DNA of 52,496 bases from Lacinutrix sp. (GCF_029238095.1 NZ_JAQWGS010000013.1:1-52496); one strand, 5' to 3'; shown: positions 42,456 through 51,539, numbered from the stretch's first letter. The notes: generated from the sequence alone by a model not told the origin. Translations and numbers: made by a program.

Positions 42456-43973
42456 TTAAATCAACGATTCCTGAGTCATAACTATAGGCTTTTCTATGCC
42501 AATAAGCTTTAATATTGTAGGTGCTAAGTCTCCTAAAACACCATTTTTAATCTGTTTTAAATCTTTATCAATTAGAATAATTGGAACAGGATTAGTAGTG
42601 TGTGCTGTGTTTGGCGAACCATCTGGATTTATCATAGTTTCGCAATTGCCATGGTCTGCGATAAGTAGAGTAGTATAGCCATTTTCTATGGCTGTAGTCA
42701 CCACTTTTTCTACACAAGTATCGACAGCTTCGCAGGCTTTTATTGCTGCTGGCATTGAGCCTGTGTGTCCTACCATATCTCCATTTGCAAAATTTAAACA
42801 CACAAAATCTACATCTCCTTTTTTTAACTCTGGAACTAGAGCATCTGTTAGTTCAAAAGCACTCATTTCTGGTTTTAAATCGTAAGTAGCTACTTTTGGA
42901 GAGTTTTTTAATATACGAGATTCGCCTTTAAAAGGTGTTTCTCTTCCTCCTGAAAAGAAAAAAGTAACATGAGGATATTTTTCTGTTTCAGCAATTCTAA
43001 TTTGAGTTTTGTTGTTTTTCTCTAATACTTCACCAAGTGTTTCGGTTATGTTATCTTTATTAAATACAACGTGTAAACCTTTAAAGTTTTCATCGTAATT
43101 GGTCATTGTCACGTAATATAAATCCAACTTTTTCATACCAAACTCAGGAAAATCTTGTTGGCTTAAAGCATTGGTTAATTGGCGACCTCTATCTGTTCTA
43201 AAATTAAAAAAGATAACAACATCGTCTTCTTTTATTGTGGCAAGCGGAAGACCTTCAGAATTTGTTTTAATTATAGGTTTAATAAATTCGTCTGTAGTAG
43301 CATTATTATAATTTTTTTGGATACTTTCTAAAAGATTTTGAGATTGCTCGCCTTCACCATTTACTAGTGCATTGTAGGCTAACTGAACACGTTCCCAACG
43401 ATTATCTCGATCCATTGCATAATAGCGTCCAGTTACTGAAGCTATTTTGGTATGTTTTTTTTTGTTGAAATTTTCTAAATCTTCAATAAATGTTTTTCCA
43501 GAATGAGGATCGACATCGCGACCATCTGTAAAGGCATGAACATAACATTTTTCTATACCAAAAGCTTCTGCAGCTTCAATAAGGCCTTTTAAATGGTTTG
43601 TGTGAGAATGAACACCACCATCACTCACTAAGCCTAAAAAATGAATGGGTTTATTATTTTTTTTTGCGTATTGAAATGCGTTTTCAAGAACTGGCTCTTG
43701 AGCAAGCGACTTGTTTTCTACAGCTAAATTTATCTTCGCTAAATCTTGGTAAACTATACGTCCAGCGCCTAAATTCATGTGGCCAACCTCACTATTTCCC
43801 ATTTGGCCTTCTGGTAAGCCTACATGTAAACCATCTGTTCTTAGTTGTGCATGAGCATATTTTGTATATAAACTGTCAATAAAAGGCGTATTAGCATTGT
43901 CTATGGCAGATACTTTTGGGTTTGGGCTTTTTCCCCAACCATCAAGTATCATTAGGATGACTTTTTTGTTCAT
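42456..43973 (-). CDS. gpmI: 2,3-bisphosphoglycerate-independent phosphoglycerate mutase
   Basis: GpmI interconverts 3- and 2-phosphoglycerate in glycolysis and gluconeogenesis using two Mn2+. The 505-residue length is standard. Metal motif M-I-L-D11-G-W-G, the phosphoserine nucleophile Ser61 in M-G-N-S-E-V-G-H-M-N-L-G-A-G-R, the D-G-R-D-V-D segment, R-Y-Y-A-M-D-R-D-N-R-W-E-R, and the C-terminal metal set (N-F-A-N-G-D-M-V-G-H-T-G, D-H-G-N-C-E) are all present. A minus-strand TATATTTG at 43994-44001 may be its -7 box, lying 20 bases upstream. Confidence 0.97.
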   Translation of the reverse strand: MNKKVILMILDGWGKSPNPKVSAIDNANTPFIDSLYTKYAHAQLRTDGLHVGLPEGQMGNSEVGHMNLGAGRIVYQDLAKINLAVENKSLAQEPVLENAFQYAKKNNKPIHFLGLVSDGGVHSHTNHLKGLIEAAEAFGIEKCYVHAFTDGRDVDPHSGKTFIEDLENFNKKKHTKIASVTGRYYAMDRDNRWERVQLAYNALVNGEGEQSQNLLESIQKNYNNATTDEFIKPIIKTNSEGLPLATIKEDDVVIFFNFRTDRGRQLTNALSQQDFPEFGMKKLDLYYVTMTNYDENFKGLHVVFNKDNITETLGEVLEKNNKTQIRIAETEKYPHVTFFFSGGRETPFKGESRILKNSPKVATYDLKPEMSAFELTDALVPELKKGDVDFVCLNFANGDMVGHTGSMPAAIKACEAVDTCVEKVVTTAIENGYTTLLIADHGNCETMINPDGSPNTAHTTNPVPIILIDKDLKQIKNGVLGDLAPTILKLIGIEKPIVMTQESLI

Positions 43974-44008
43974 TGGTATTGAATTTAATAAAACAAATAT
44001 AATAACAA

Positions 44009-44034
44009 AAGCCCTGTATTTACAGGACTTTATA
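44009..44034 (-). terminator. Terminator of the M48 peptidase gene
   Basis: AAAGCCCTGTA/TACAGGACTTT forms a stem of about 11 pairs with one mismatch and a short loop, followed on the minus strand by TTTTG. It lies just past the M48 gene stop. Confidence 0.65.
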
Positions 44035-44055
44035 ATATATTTAAGCGAAAACGAT

Positions 44056-44823
44056 TTAGTTTCGTCTGTAGCGTTCTATCGCTTCTCTAATATTTTCTAT
44101 TCTATTTTCTGGATCTGGATGTGAGCTTGCAAATTCTGGCTGACGGTTTGGTCCAGCGGCTGCTTTTAATATTTCCATAACACCAATCATTTCTTCAGGA
44201 TCATATCCAGCACGCATCATAAAGCGAACACCAAGTTCATCACTTTCTAGTTCGTCTCCACGACCATTTTTAAGTAAGGTTCCATTTCCTATTTGGCTCA
44301 CTATTCCTCCCATGTCTGCACCTACAGAGCCTGCTGTGGTTAAACCTTGCCACATTTTACTGCTAGCAATACGCTCTGCAGAGTGTTTGCCTAATACGTG
44401 GCCAATTTCATGACCTAAAACACCTGCGAGTTGATCTTCATTCTTTAGTTTAGAAAATAAGGCATACGTAATACATATTTGTCCTCCTGGAAGCGCAAAT
44501 GCGTTTATTGTATTTTGGTCTGCTAGAAGGTGAAAATCGTATTTATAAGGTGTGTCTTTAGCAATACTATTATTTACTAGTTTATTTCCAATATTATCTA
44601 CAAGTGCTTGGTATTGCTCGTTTGGATACAAACCTCCATGTTGTTGTGCCATTTGGTTAATACTTGCTAGACCCATTTGTATTTCTTCATCTGGAGACAT
44701 AGATATAGACTGTACTTTGCCTGTGTATGGGTTAGTTTCTCGTTGCATAAAATGCTTGATTAAAAAAAATGCTGCAATGGCTACACCAATTAATAATCGT
44801 CCTTTAAGGCCTCCTTTTTTCAT
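44056..44823 (-). CDS. M48 family zinc metalloprotease
   Basis: A 255-residue membrane-anchored or exported protease: an N-terminal hydrophobic segment (about 9-24), then an M48 peptidase domain with the zinc motif H138-E-I-G-H142 and the third ligand in E191-L-E-S-D195. It resembles the catalytic domain of BepA/LoiP-type periplasmic proteases, which act in outer-membrane protein quality control; no TPR domain follows. A-F-A-L-P-G-G-Q and H-P-D-P-E-N-R are family motifs. It lies 29 bases downstream of the M15 peptidase gene. Confidence 0.9.
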   Translation of the reverse strand: MKKGGLKGRLLIGVAIAAFFLIKHFMQRETNPYTGKVQSISMSPDEEIQMGLASINQMAQQHGGLYPNEQYQALVDNIGNKLVNNSIAKDTPYKYDFHLLADQNTINAFALPGGQICITYALFSKLKNEDQLAGVLGHEIGHVLGKHSAERIASSKMWQGLTTAGSVGADMGGIVSQIGNGTLLKNGRGDELESDELGVRFMMRAGYDPEEMIGVMEILKAAAGPNRQPEFASSHPDPENRIENIREAIERYRRN

Positions 44824-44852
44824 GTTTTTAATGTGTTAATTAGTTTATAAAG

Positions 44853-45581
44853 TTACAAAAGTTCAGGATTTATATCTAAAATATTTTCTTTTGTATAGTC
44901 TGTAATAAATGCATTAGTAAAATGTTCGCTTCCTATTAAATCATTTGATTTTAGAATTTGTTTTATAGCTATTTGCCTATATGCTTTTAAATATAGAGAT
45001 GATAATGGTTTGTAGCTATAATGCCAAGGCTCGTATTTAAAACCTTTTCTATTTGGTAAATCTGTATACACTAAATAAAAACCGTACTTTTTTGCATTGG
45101 TATCCATCCATTCTTTAAGCTTACAATAGGCGCCATTATTGTGAAAATTGTTTTCTAATAATTTACCATTTGGCTGTTTTACATTAGTTTGGTAAATGTC
45201 TATATCTGTTCCCCAATGATGGCGAGAAGTTCCTGGAATTGTAGAGTATTCTATAATTTTTTTGATGTTTTCTGTTGGCGAAAGTCCTAGCGCTTCATTA
45301 CTTGTAAACTTGCGTTCCCAAATGCGTTTTTGGTGTGCAAAGCCTCTGTAGCTAGATACTGCACCAATTTTAATATCGCTTTTTAGCGCTTCGGTTTGCA
45401 TTTTCTTGAAAGCAATATAGGCTTCTTCTCTTAATTTAAAGCCTTCACCATAGAGTTTAGGTTTTCCTTTGCCTATTAATTCATCATCAGAAATTGAAGT
45501 TTGAGATAATACAAGTTGTGGTATAATTGTTATTACTAAAGCTATTAATATTGTGATTTTAAGAAGTGTTTTTCTGTTCAT
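44853..45581 (-). CDS. M15 family D-Ala-D-Ala carboxypeptidase-like (VanY type)
   Basis: A 242-residue exported zinc peptidase. The signal peptide (about 1-26) is followed by the M15B domain: S-S-Y-R-G-F-A-H-Q-K-R-I-W, the zinc motif S-R-H121-H-W-G-T-D-I-D128, and the second motif E184-P-W-H187. Family members trim D-Ala-D-Ala from peptidoglycan stem peptides in the periplasm. The gene reads into the M48 protease gene, so both may form an envelope-peptidase operon. Confidence 0.9.
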   Translation of the reverse strand: MNRKTLLKITILIALVITIIPQLVLSQTSISDDELIGKGKPKLYGEGFKLREEAYIAFKKMQTEALKSDIKIGAVSSYRGFAHQKRIWERKFTSNEALGLSPTENIKKIIEYSTIPGTSRHHWGTDIDIYQTNVKQPNGKLLENNFHNNGAYCKLKEWMDTNAKKYGFYLVYTDLPNRKGFKYEPWHYSYKPLSSLYLKAYRQIAIKQILKSNDLIGSEHFTNAFITDYTKENILDINPELL

Positions 45582-45655
45582 TTAATATTTGTGTTTTCAG
45601 CTTTATATTATTTGATGTCTTTTAAATTTAACTAAATTTACTAAAAAATATTGCA

Positions 45656-46081
45656 ATGAATTTAAGCTTTAAAATTATTGATAAAAAAAATATTAATAGC
45701 ATTATTCCGTTAATTCAAAAATTAACAAATAATGCAAATTCTAGCGACTTGTTAATTGAACGTTTTGCTGTAATGGTAAATGAAAACTACGAATGTGCTG
45801 GTGTTTTTGATGATAATAAACTAATTGGTGTTTGTGGCATGTGGTTTCAAACCAGACATTATTGTGGGAAATCTATGGAAGTTGACCATGTATATATTGA
45901 GAAGGTGTACCAAAGTAAAGGTATAGGCAAACAATTTTTTAAGTGGCTGTACAATTATGCTCTATCTAAAGGCTGTACTACTTCAGAATTAAATACTTAC
46001 GTTCAAAATTATCCTTCTCATAAATTTTACTACAATGAAGGTTTTGAAATTTTTGGATATCATTTTTATAAAACGTTATAA
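45656..46081 (+). CDS. GNAT family N-acetyltransferase
   Basis: A 141-residue GNAT enzyme. The acetyl-CoA pyrophosphate loop is V-Y-I-E-K-V-Y-Q-S-K-G-I-G-K-Q-F-F, with the conserved Q/R-x-x-G-I-G pattern (about 84-93); the C-terminal N-x-Y-x-x-x-x-x-F-Y-x-x-x-G-F-E pattern completes the fold. The substrate is unknown; similar proteins act on amino acids or small amines. It is alone on the plus strand, followed by tRNA-Gly. Confidence 0.85.
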   Translation: MNLSFKIIDKKNINSIIPLIQKLTNNANSSDLLIERFAVMVNENYECAGVFDDNKLIGVCGMWFQTRHYCGKSMEVDHVYIEKVYQSKGIGKQFFKWLYNYALSKGCTTSELNTYVQNYPSHKFYYNEGFEIFGYHFYKTL

Positions 46082-46086
46082 TTTTC

Positions 46087-46118
46087 TTGTTTTAAATATA
46101 ATAGTTTGTATATATTTG
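46087..46118 (+). promoter_or_regulatory. Consensus promoter of tRNA-Gly
   Basis: TTG (46087-46089), 21 bases, TATATTTG (46111-46118): this is a full match to the Bacteroidota housekeeping promoter. The expected start point falls just before the tRNA 5' end at 46130, consistent with a short leader removed by RNase P. Confidence 0.75.
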
Positions 46119-46129
46119 CCATCGGAAAT

Positions 46130-46202
46130 GCGAGAGTAGCTCAGTTGGTAGAGCGTCAGCCTTCCAAGCTGAATGTCGCCAGTTCGAACCTGGTCTCTCG
46201 CT
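46130..46202 (+). tRNA. tRNA-Gly (anticodon UCC)
   Basis: A complete cloverleaf can be folded: acceptor GCGAGAG/CTCTCGC, D-arm GCTC/GAGC, anticodon arm TCAGC/GCTGA with loop CTTCCAA (anticodon TCC at 46163-46165), a 5-base variable loop and T-arm GCCAG/CTGGT with loop TTCGAAC, and discriminator T. Seventy-three bases; CCA is not encoded. It reads glycine codons GGA and GGG. Confidence 0.97.
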
Positions 46203-46203
46203 C

Positions 46204-46235
46204 AAAAAGCTTCATCACAACGATGAAGCTTTTTT
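46204..46235. terminator. Bidirectional terminator after tRNA-Gly
   Basis: GCTTCATC-ACAAC-GATGAAGC with A5 on the left and T6 on the right. It ends the tRNA transcript two bases past the mature 3' end and also terminates the convergent pepE gene. Confidence 0.92.
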
Positions 46236-46941
46236 ATTTTAATGCATTTAGAAACGTATTTGTTTCAATTTCGTAGGCTTTTTTTTCGTATTCGAATATT
46301 CTTGCGTTTAAATTTCCTTTTAAAATAATATCGTTTCCTTTTACTTTAATATAACTGCCTTCTCTTAGTCCAATAACAGGTTGTGTATTAAATTTATGAA
46401 ACTCTTTTATACGCGTCTCTCTCGTTTCTCCCATATGTTTGCTTCCTTTTATTGGGTCTAAGTAATGCGGATTAATATTAAAAGGCACAAAGCCTAAAGT
46501 TTTAAAACTTGGTGGATAAACAATAGGCATATCGTTAGTAGTATTCATGGTTAAGCCACAAATATTGCTTCCAGCACTAGTTCCTAAATAAGGAATACCA
46601 TTATTTACAGCTTCTTTTAGCGCATTTAGGCAGCCATTTTTATAGAGTTGGCTCACCAAAACAAAGGTGTTTCCGCCTCCTACATATATACCTTTAGCTT
46701 GTTTTACAGCTTCGGTTGCATTAGTAAATTCATGTATTCCTTTTATAGTTTTGCCAATGGTTTTAAAAGGAATTTTTATTTTCTGGGTATAGTCTTCATG
46801 AGAAATTCCGCTTGGTCTTGCATATGGTAAAAAGAGAATCTCATTAGTGTTTTTAAAATGGTTTTTTAGTTCATTTAAAAGGTACTCTAATGGTTCTCCA
46901 CCATAAACAGTAGAAGTGCTGGCAATAATTATACTTTTCAT
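46234..46941 (-). CDS. pepE: Dipeptidase E (peptidase S51)
   Basis: PepE cleaves dipeptides with an N-terminal aspartate. The 235-residue protein has the S51 nucleophile in L-G-T-S122-A-G-S-N, the Y-V-G-G-G-N-T-F motif (87-93), and the later N-I-N-P-H-Y-L-D and G-L-R-E-G-S motifs. No signal peptide: cytoplasmic. It ends within the T-run of the tRNA-Gly terminator. Confidence 0.93.
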   Translation of the reverse strand: MKSIIIASTSTVYGGEPLEYLLNELKNHFKNTNEILFLPYARPSGISHEDYTQKIKIPFKTIGKTIKGIHEFTNATEAVKQAKGIYVGGGNTFVLVSQLYKNGCLNALKEAVNNGIPYLGTSAGSNICGLTMNTTNDMPIVYPPSFKTLGFVPFNINPHYLDPIKGSKHMGETRETRIKEFHKFNTQPVIGLREGSYIKVKGNDIILKGNLNARIFEYEKKAYEIETNTFLNALK

Positions 46942-47056
46942 TGTATTGAATTTGTTGTAAATTTATATAAACTATGTTTTAACAAAAGTTTAGAACTCCA
47001 TTAAATTTTAATTAAGATAAAAAAAACGTTATTTACATTACTAAATCTACCATAAA

Positions 47057-47860
47057 ATGAAACATTTCTTTCTTGTTTGTGCTTTTTTTGCCTCTTTCTC
47101 ATTCTATGCTCAAGACGACTCTCGTGTTGAAGTTAAAGGAAAAATAATTGTAGATGTCGAAGATTTGGAAAATATTACTATTTACAACACGTCTTCTAAT
47201 AAAGGAGCAGTAACAGATTCTATTGGGAATTTTAAAATTAAGGTCACTTTAAACGATGAAATAAGAATTTCATCTGTGCAATTAATTCCTTTCACAACAA
47301 AAATTACAGATGCAGTTATAGATACCAAAGTTTTAAAAATATATTTAAAAGAATACATAAACACTCTAGATGAAGTAGTGTTATTACCATATGATTTAAC
47401 AGGTGATTTGGCTACAGACGCCTTAGGTGCTAAGGTTTCAGATCCTATAGTTTTTAACTTTGAAAGTTTCGAAAATTTCGAAATGCCAGACGATTACCAT
47501 TCAAAAGTAGATAATATTGCAATGGGATCGCAAAACGATCGTATTAGATATCAAGCAAATGGAATGGCAATAGTAGGACTATTAACGAATTGGATTTTTA
47601 AGAAAAAAAAGAATAAAAAAAAGGATGTAGATACAAGATTAATAACACCAATCTCTAGAGTTTCAGAGGCATTTGAGCCTTCATATTTTATAGAAAATTA
47701 TAATATTCCAGAAGCTAAAGTTCAAGCTTTTATAGGCTTTCTTGAACAAAATCAATTTAATGATACCTTGTTAGAGCCAAAAAACGAGTTAAAATTAATT
47801 GAGTATCTACATACGCAAAGTAAAGCTTTTTTAGCAATAGAAAATGGAGTTAAAAAGTAA
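47057..47860 (+). CDS. Exported carboxypeptidase-regulatory-like protein, paralogue A
   Basis: A 267-residue exported protein: signal peptide (1-18, ...S-F-Y-A-Q), then a carboxypeptidase-D regulatory-like beta-sandwich (about 22-105: V-E-V-K-G-K-I-I-V, I-T-I-Y-N-T-S-S-N-K-G-A-V-T-D-S-I-G-N-F-K-I), then a segment D-L-T-G-D-L-A-T-D-A-L and a helical, lysine-rich C-part (K-K-K-K-N-K-K-K). No enzyme motif is visible. Its last 17 bases overlap the next gene, which is clearly related, so the two are translationally coupled paralogues. Function unknown. Confidence 0.75.
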   Translation: MKHFFLVCAFFASFSFYAQDDSRVEVKGKIIVDVEDLENITIYNTSSNKGAVTDSIGNFKIKVTLNDEIRISSVQLIPFTTKITDAVIDTKVLKIYLKEYINTLDEVVLLPYDLTGDLATDALGAKVSDPIVFNFESFENFEMPDDYHSKVDNIAMGSQNDRIRYQANGMAIVGLLTNWIFKKKKNKKKDVDTRLITPISRVSEAFEPSYFIENYNIPEAKVQAFIGFLEQNQFNDTLLEPKNELKLIEYLHTQSKAFLAIENGVKK

Positions 47861-48608
47861 ACTGTTTTATATTTTAATCTTTACTTTTGGAGCAAGTTTT
47901 TCTCAAAATATTACATTAGAAGGTGTTGTTGAAGGTGAAGAAGGTATAGAGAATATTCACGTAATAAACACTTCTCAGAAAAAATATACAATAACAAATG
48001 TTAAAGGTGCTTTTAAAATTGAAGCAAAACAGAGCGATACCATTTTACTTACATCAATACAATATAAGCCACTTACACATATTGTTACAATAGAAAATAT
48101 TAATACTAAAACACTCTCCCTTTTTTTAGAAGTGCAAGTAAACGAACTCCCAGAAGCAGTAATAGGGTTTACACTTACAGGTGACTTAACTAAAGATGTT
48201 TTGAGTTCAGAAGCTAAAAGACCAATAGATTTTTACGATGTTGGTATTCCTGGTTACAAAGGTAAACTTAAAACTAAAAGTCAAAGATTACTTAGCGAAG
48301 CAACATCTGGTGGAGGATTTATTCCCTTAAACCCAATTTTGAATGGAATTTCTGGTCGTACAAAAGCACTTAAAAACAGAGTTAAATTAGAAGCTAATAC
48401 CAAAATGATGAATGCCTTAAAAAATAGACTTTCTGAGGCTTTTTTTAAAGAAAACGAATTAAACGAAGATTTAAGAACAGAGTTTTTTTATTTCTGCGCA
48501 GAAGATGCTACATTCAAAGAGCGTTGTGAAACAAGCGATTTAGAAGCATTAAAATTTATGAAAGAAAAATACATTAAATACAAAGAAAATTTAGCCGAAA
48601 AAGAATAA
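47844..48608 (+). CDS. Exported carboxypeptidase-regulatory-like protein, paralogue B
   Basis: A 254-residue protein with signal peptide (1-20, ...G-A-S-F-S-Q) and the same plan as paralogue A: beta-sandwich (I-T-L-E-G-V-V-E-G-E-E-G-I-E-N-I-H-V-I, then T-N-V-K-G-A-F-K-I-E), followed by L-T-G-D-L-T-K-D-V-L and a helical C-part. The shared L-T-G-D-L-x-x-D-x-L segment directly after the beta-sandwich is a good family marker. It is followed 62 bases later by the DUF6702/M1 pair, with a promoter between. Confidence 0.75.
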   Translation: MELKSKLFYILIFTFGASFSQNITLEGVVEGEEGIENIHVINTSQKKYTITNVKGAFKIEAKQSDTILLTSIQYKPLTHIVTIENINTKTLSLFLEVQVNELPEAVIGFTLTGDLTKDVLSSEAKRPIDFYDVGIPGYKGKLKTKSQRLLSEATSGGGFIPLNPILNGISGRTKALKNRVKLEANTKMMNALKNRLSEAFFKENELNEDLRTEFFYFCAEDATFKERCETSDLEALKFMKEKYIKYKENLAEKE

Positions 48609-48619
48609 ATAGCAGCTTT

Positions 48620-48653
48620 TTGGAATGCTTTTTGACTTGTTTCTGTAAGTTTG
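48620..48653 (+). promoter_or_regulatory. Predicted promoter of the DUF6702-M1 pair
   Basis: TTG (48620-48622), 23 bases, TAAGTTTG (48646-48653), ending 17 bases before the DUF6702 start codon. Confidence 0.55.
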
Positions 48654-48670
48654 TAATAGAAAATTAAACC

Positions 48671-49171
48671 ATGAAAATTATTAAATCACTCTTAATATTA
48701 GCAATCATTACATCAATAGCTTTCGTAAGTGCACATAAATATTATGTTAGTATTACAAAAATTGAATATGTAAGTGAGAAGCAATCTGTACAAATTATTA
48801 CACGTATTTTTATAGACGATCTCGAAAAACTCCTGAAAGAGCGATTTGATAATTCCATAGTTTTAAATTCAAACACTAACGAAGACCAAATAGATAATTA
48901 TATAGAGAAGTATTTGTATTCTAGAATAGTAATTTTAATAAATGGGAAAGAGTCTACTTTAAATTTTATAGGTAAAGAATACGACGATGACGTAGTACAA
49001 TGTTATATTGAAATCGAAAATGTAGCCTCTATTAAATCTTTCGAAATCGAAAACAAAGTACTTTTTGATTTGTTTAGTGATCAAAAAAATATAGTACGCA
49101 CTAAAATTAATGGCAAAAACAAATCCTTTATTTTAATACCAGAAAACGATAAAGGAATGTTAAACTTCTAA
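48671..49171 (+). CDS. DUF6702 family exported protein
   Basis: A 166-residue protein with an N-terminal signal peptide (1-21, ...F-V-S-A) followed by H-K-Y-Y-V-S-I-T-K-I-E-Y, the characteristic start of the DUF6702 mature domain, and a beta-rich fold (I-I-T-R-I-F-I-D-D-L-E, C-Y-I-E-I-E-N-V). It is predicted to be periplasmic. Function unknown; it is placed next to an M1 peptidase gene, 67 bases downstream, an arrangement I recall from related genomes. Confidence 0.8.
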   Translation: MKIIKSLLILAIITSIAFVSAHKYYVSITKIEYVSEKQSVQIITRIFIDDLEKLLKERFDNSIVLNSNTNEDQIDNYIEKYLYSRIVILINGKESTLNFIGKEYDDDVVQCYIEIENVASIKSFEIENKVLFDLFSDQKNIVRTKINGKNKSFILIPENDKGMLNF

Positions 49172-49238
49172 AAAAAAAAGAGGTTTAAATCTTAAAAATT
49201 GTTAAATTCAGCCTTTATTCTGAAAAACAACAATTTAT

Positions 49239-51539
49239 ATGAACAACTTAAAGTACTTCGTGCTATCTGCACTTTTTGTTACTGTTGGTGTATTCGCACA
49301 ACAAGACCAAGAAAAAAAAGAGCCTCAACAAGGCCATAAAAACGAAAATAAATTCAAGCAACTTTACGAGGAGTTTTCTACGCCTAATATGTATCGTGCT
49401 GCATCTGGAGCTCCAGGTTCTGCATATTACCAGCAACAGGCAGATTACAAAATGGATTTAGTACTTGATGATGTTAATGCAAAATTATCTGGTTTCGAAA
49501 CTATTACCTACACGAACAATTCACCAGATGTACTGAGTTATCTTTGGGTGCAATTAGACCAAAACATGCGTGCAAGAGATTCTAAAACACCTTTAATTGA
49601 AGGTAGTGGAGTAAGTCCAGTAGCACAAATCGGATCTTATGCTAATGATTACATGGGAGAAGGTTTCGATGGTGGTTTTAATATTGAAGAAGTAAAAGAT
49701 ACTAACGGAAAGCCTTTACAACACATGATTAATCGCACCATGATGCGAGTAGAAATGCCAATGCCTTTAGCATCTGGTGAGCAATTTTCATTTTCAATAA
49801 AATGGTGGTACAACATTAACGACCATGTTAATGGAAGAGGACGTTCAGGTTACGAATATTTTAAAGAAGACGATAATAGAGCTTACGTTATTGCTCAATT
49901 CTATCCTAGAATGGCAGTTTATAATGATGTAGAAGGATGGCAAAATTCACAATTTTGGGGACGCGATGAATTTGCATTACCATTTGGGGATTTTGACGTA
50001 AATATTACTGTGCCTGCAGACCATATTTTAGATGGAACAGGAGTTCTTACAAACAGAAAAGAAGTCTACTCAAAAACAATGATGAAGCGCTATGAAGAAG
50101 CTAAAAAATCGTTTAAAGAGCCTGTAGTAATAGTAACTCAAGATGAGGTAATAGCTGCAGAAAAAACAAAATCTACAAAAACAAAAACTTGGAAATTAAG
50201 TGCTAAAAACGTTCGTGATTTTGGATTTGCAACGTCTAGACGTTTTATTTTAGATATGATGGCTGTAGATATTAACGGTTCTACTAAAATGGCTGTTTCA
50301 ATGTATCCAAAAGAAGGAAACCCATTATGGGAGCAATGGTCAACTAAAGCCGTTGCAAGTACCTTAAAATCATACTCACGTATGACTTTCGATTATCCTT
50401 ACCACAAAGCCATTTCTGTTCATGCTAAAAATCAAGGTATGGAATATCCAATGATTTGCTGGAACTATGGTCGTCCAGATGCAGAAGGTAAATATAGTGA
50501 TCGTACTAAATTTGGGATGATGTCTGTAATTATTCATGAAGTAGGACACAATTTTTTCCCAATGATTGTGAATAGTGATGAACGTCAATGGACATGGATG
50601 GACGAAGGTTTAAATACATTTGTACAATATGTGGCAGAGCAAGATTTTGGTAAATGGTATCCAGATGCATTATCACCAGGACAATCTGCTTATCCATCAC
50701 GTCGTGGTCCTGCAGCAAATATTACACGTTACATGGGAGGAGATCAAAATTACATTGCTCCAATTATGACTAAAGGTTTAAATACATACCAATTTGGTAA
50801 TAATGCTTATGGAAAGCCTGGAACTGCATTAAATATTCTTCGTGAAACTGTAATGGGAGAAGAGTTATTTGATTATGCTTTTAGAGAGTATTCTAAACGT
50901 TGGATGTTTAAACACCCAACACCCGAAGATTTTTTCCGTACAATGGAAGATGCTTCTGCAGTTGATTTAGATTGGTTCTGGAGAGGATGGTTTTACACAA
51001 CAGATTATGTAGATATTGGAGTTAAAGAGGTTAAAAAATTCTATGTCAGTACAAAGCCAAACAAAATTGGTGCAAACATGGCTAAACGTTATGGAATAGA
51101 CGAAAAAGATTTAGTCTATTTTGTAGAAGAAGGAAGCGATGAATACACTGAAGGCATGACAAGTGAGAATGTTTCAGAAAAGTCAACGTCATTAAAAGAA
51201 TATTTAATGGATAATTTTTCAGCTGCAGAACGTGCAACAATGAAAGAGCCTAAATATTTTTATAGTGTAACATTTAATAAACCAGGAGGCTTAGTAATGC
51301 CAATAATTGTTGAATATACATATGCAGACGGAACCAGTAAAACAGAAACGTATCCAGCTCAAATTTGGAGACTTAACGATAAAGAAGTAAGTAAAGCTAT
51401 AGCTTCAGCTAAAGAGATTGTAAGTATAACTGTAGATCCTAAATTAGAAACAGCAGATGTAGATACATCAAACAACTCTTGGCCAAGAGAAGTTAAACAA
51501 GGAGAGTTTGATGAATTCAAAAATAAAGTTAAAAACTAA
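49239..51539 (+). CDS. M1 family zinc aminopeptidase, exported
   Basis: A 766-residue gluzincin aminopeptidase with a signal peptide (about 1-20, ...V-G-V-F-A-Q). The zinc motif H433-E-V-G-H437 and E456 obey H-E-x-x-H-x18-E. The substrate-anchoring motif of the family (G-A-M-E-N in the classical enzymes) is changed to G400-M-E-Y-P-M. The N-terminal beta domain and the C-terminal helical region fit large Bacteroidota M1 proteins. Likely periplasmic or outer-membrane-associated, supplying amino acids from peptides. Ends in a strong terminator at 51559-51593. Confidence 0.92.
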   Translation: MNNLKYFVLSALFVTVGVFAQQDQEKKEPQQGHKNENKFKQLYEEFSTPNMYRAASGAPGSAYYQQQADYKMDLVLDDVNAKLSGFETITYTNNSPDVLSYLWVQLDQNMRARDSKTPLIEGSGVSPVAQIGSYANDYMGEGFDGGFNIEEVKDTNGKPLQHMINRTMMRVEMPMPLASGEQFSFSIKWWYNINDHVNGRGRSGYEYFKEDDNRAYVIAQFYPRMAVYNDVEGWQNSQFWGRDEFALPFGDFDVNITVPADHILDGTGVLTNRKEVYSKTMMKRYEEAKKSFKEPVVIVTQDEVIAAEKTKSTKTKTWKLSAKNVRDFGFATSRRFILDMMAVDINGSTKMAVSMYPKEGNPLWEQWSTKAVASTLKSYSRMTFDYPYHKAISVHAKNQGMEYPMICWNYGRPDAEGKYSDRTKFGMMSVIIHEVGHNFFPMIVNSDERQWTWMDEGLNTFVQYVAEQDFGKWYPDALSPGQSAYPSRRGPAANITRYMGGDQNYIAPIMTKGLNTYQFGNNAYGKPGTALNILRETVMGEELFDYAFREYSKRWMFKHPTPEDFFRTMEDASAVDLDWFWRGWFYTTDYVDIGVKEVKKFYVSTKPNKIGANMAKRYGIDEKDLVYFVEEGSDEYTEGMTSENVSEKSTSLKEYLMDNFSAAERATMKEPKYFYSVTFNKPGGLVMPIIVEYTYADGTSKTETYPAQIWRLNDKEVSKAIASAKEIVSITVDPKLETADVDTSNNSWPREVKQGEFDEFKNKVKN

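Noticed and set aside
42592..42801. Short minus-strand frame inside gpmI
   Set aside because: It is a shadow of gpmI in another frame, with no independent signals.
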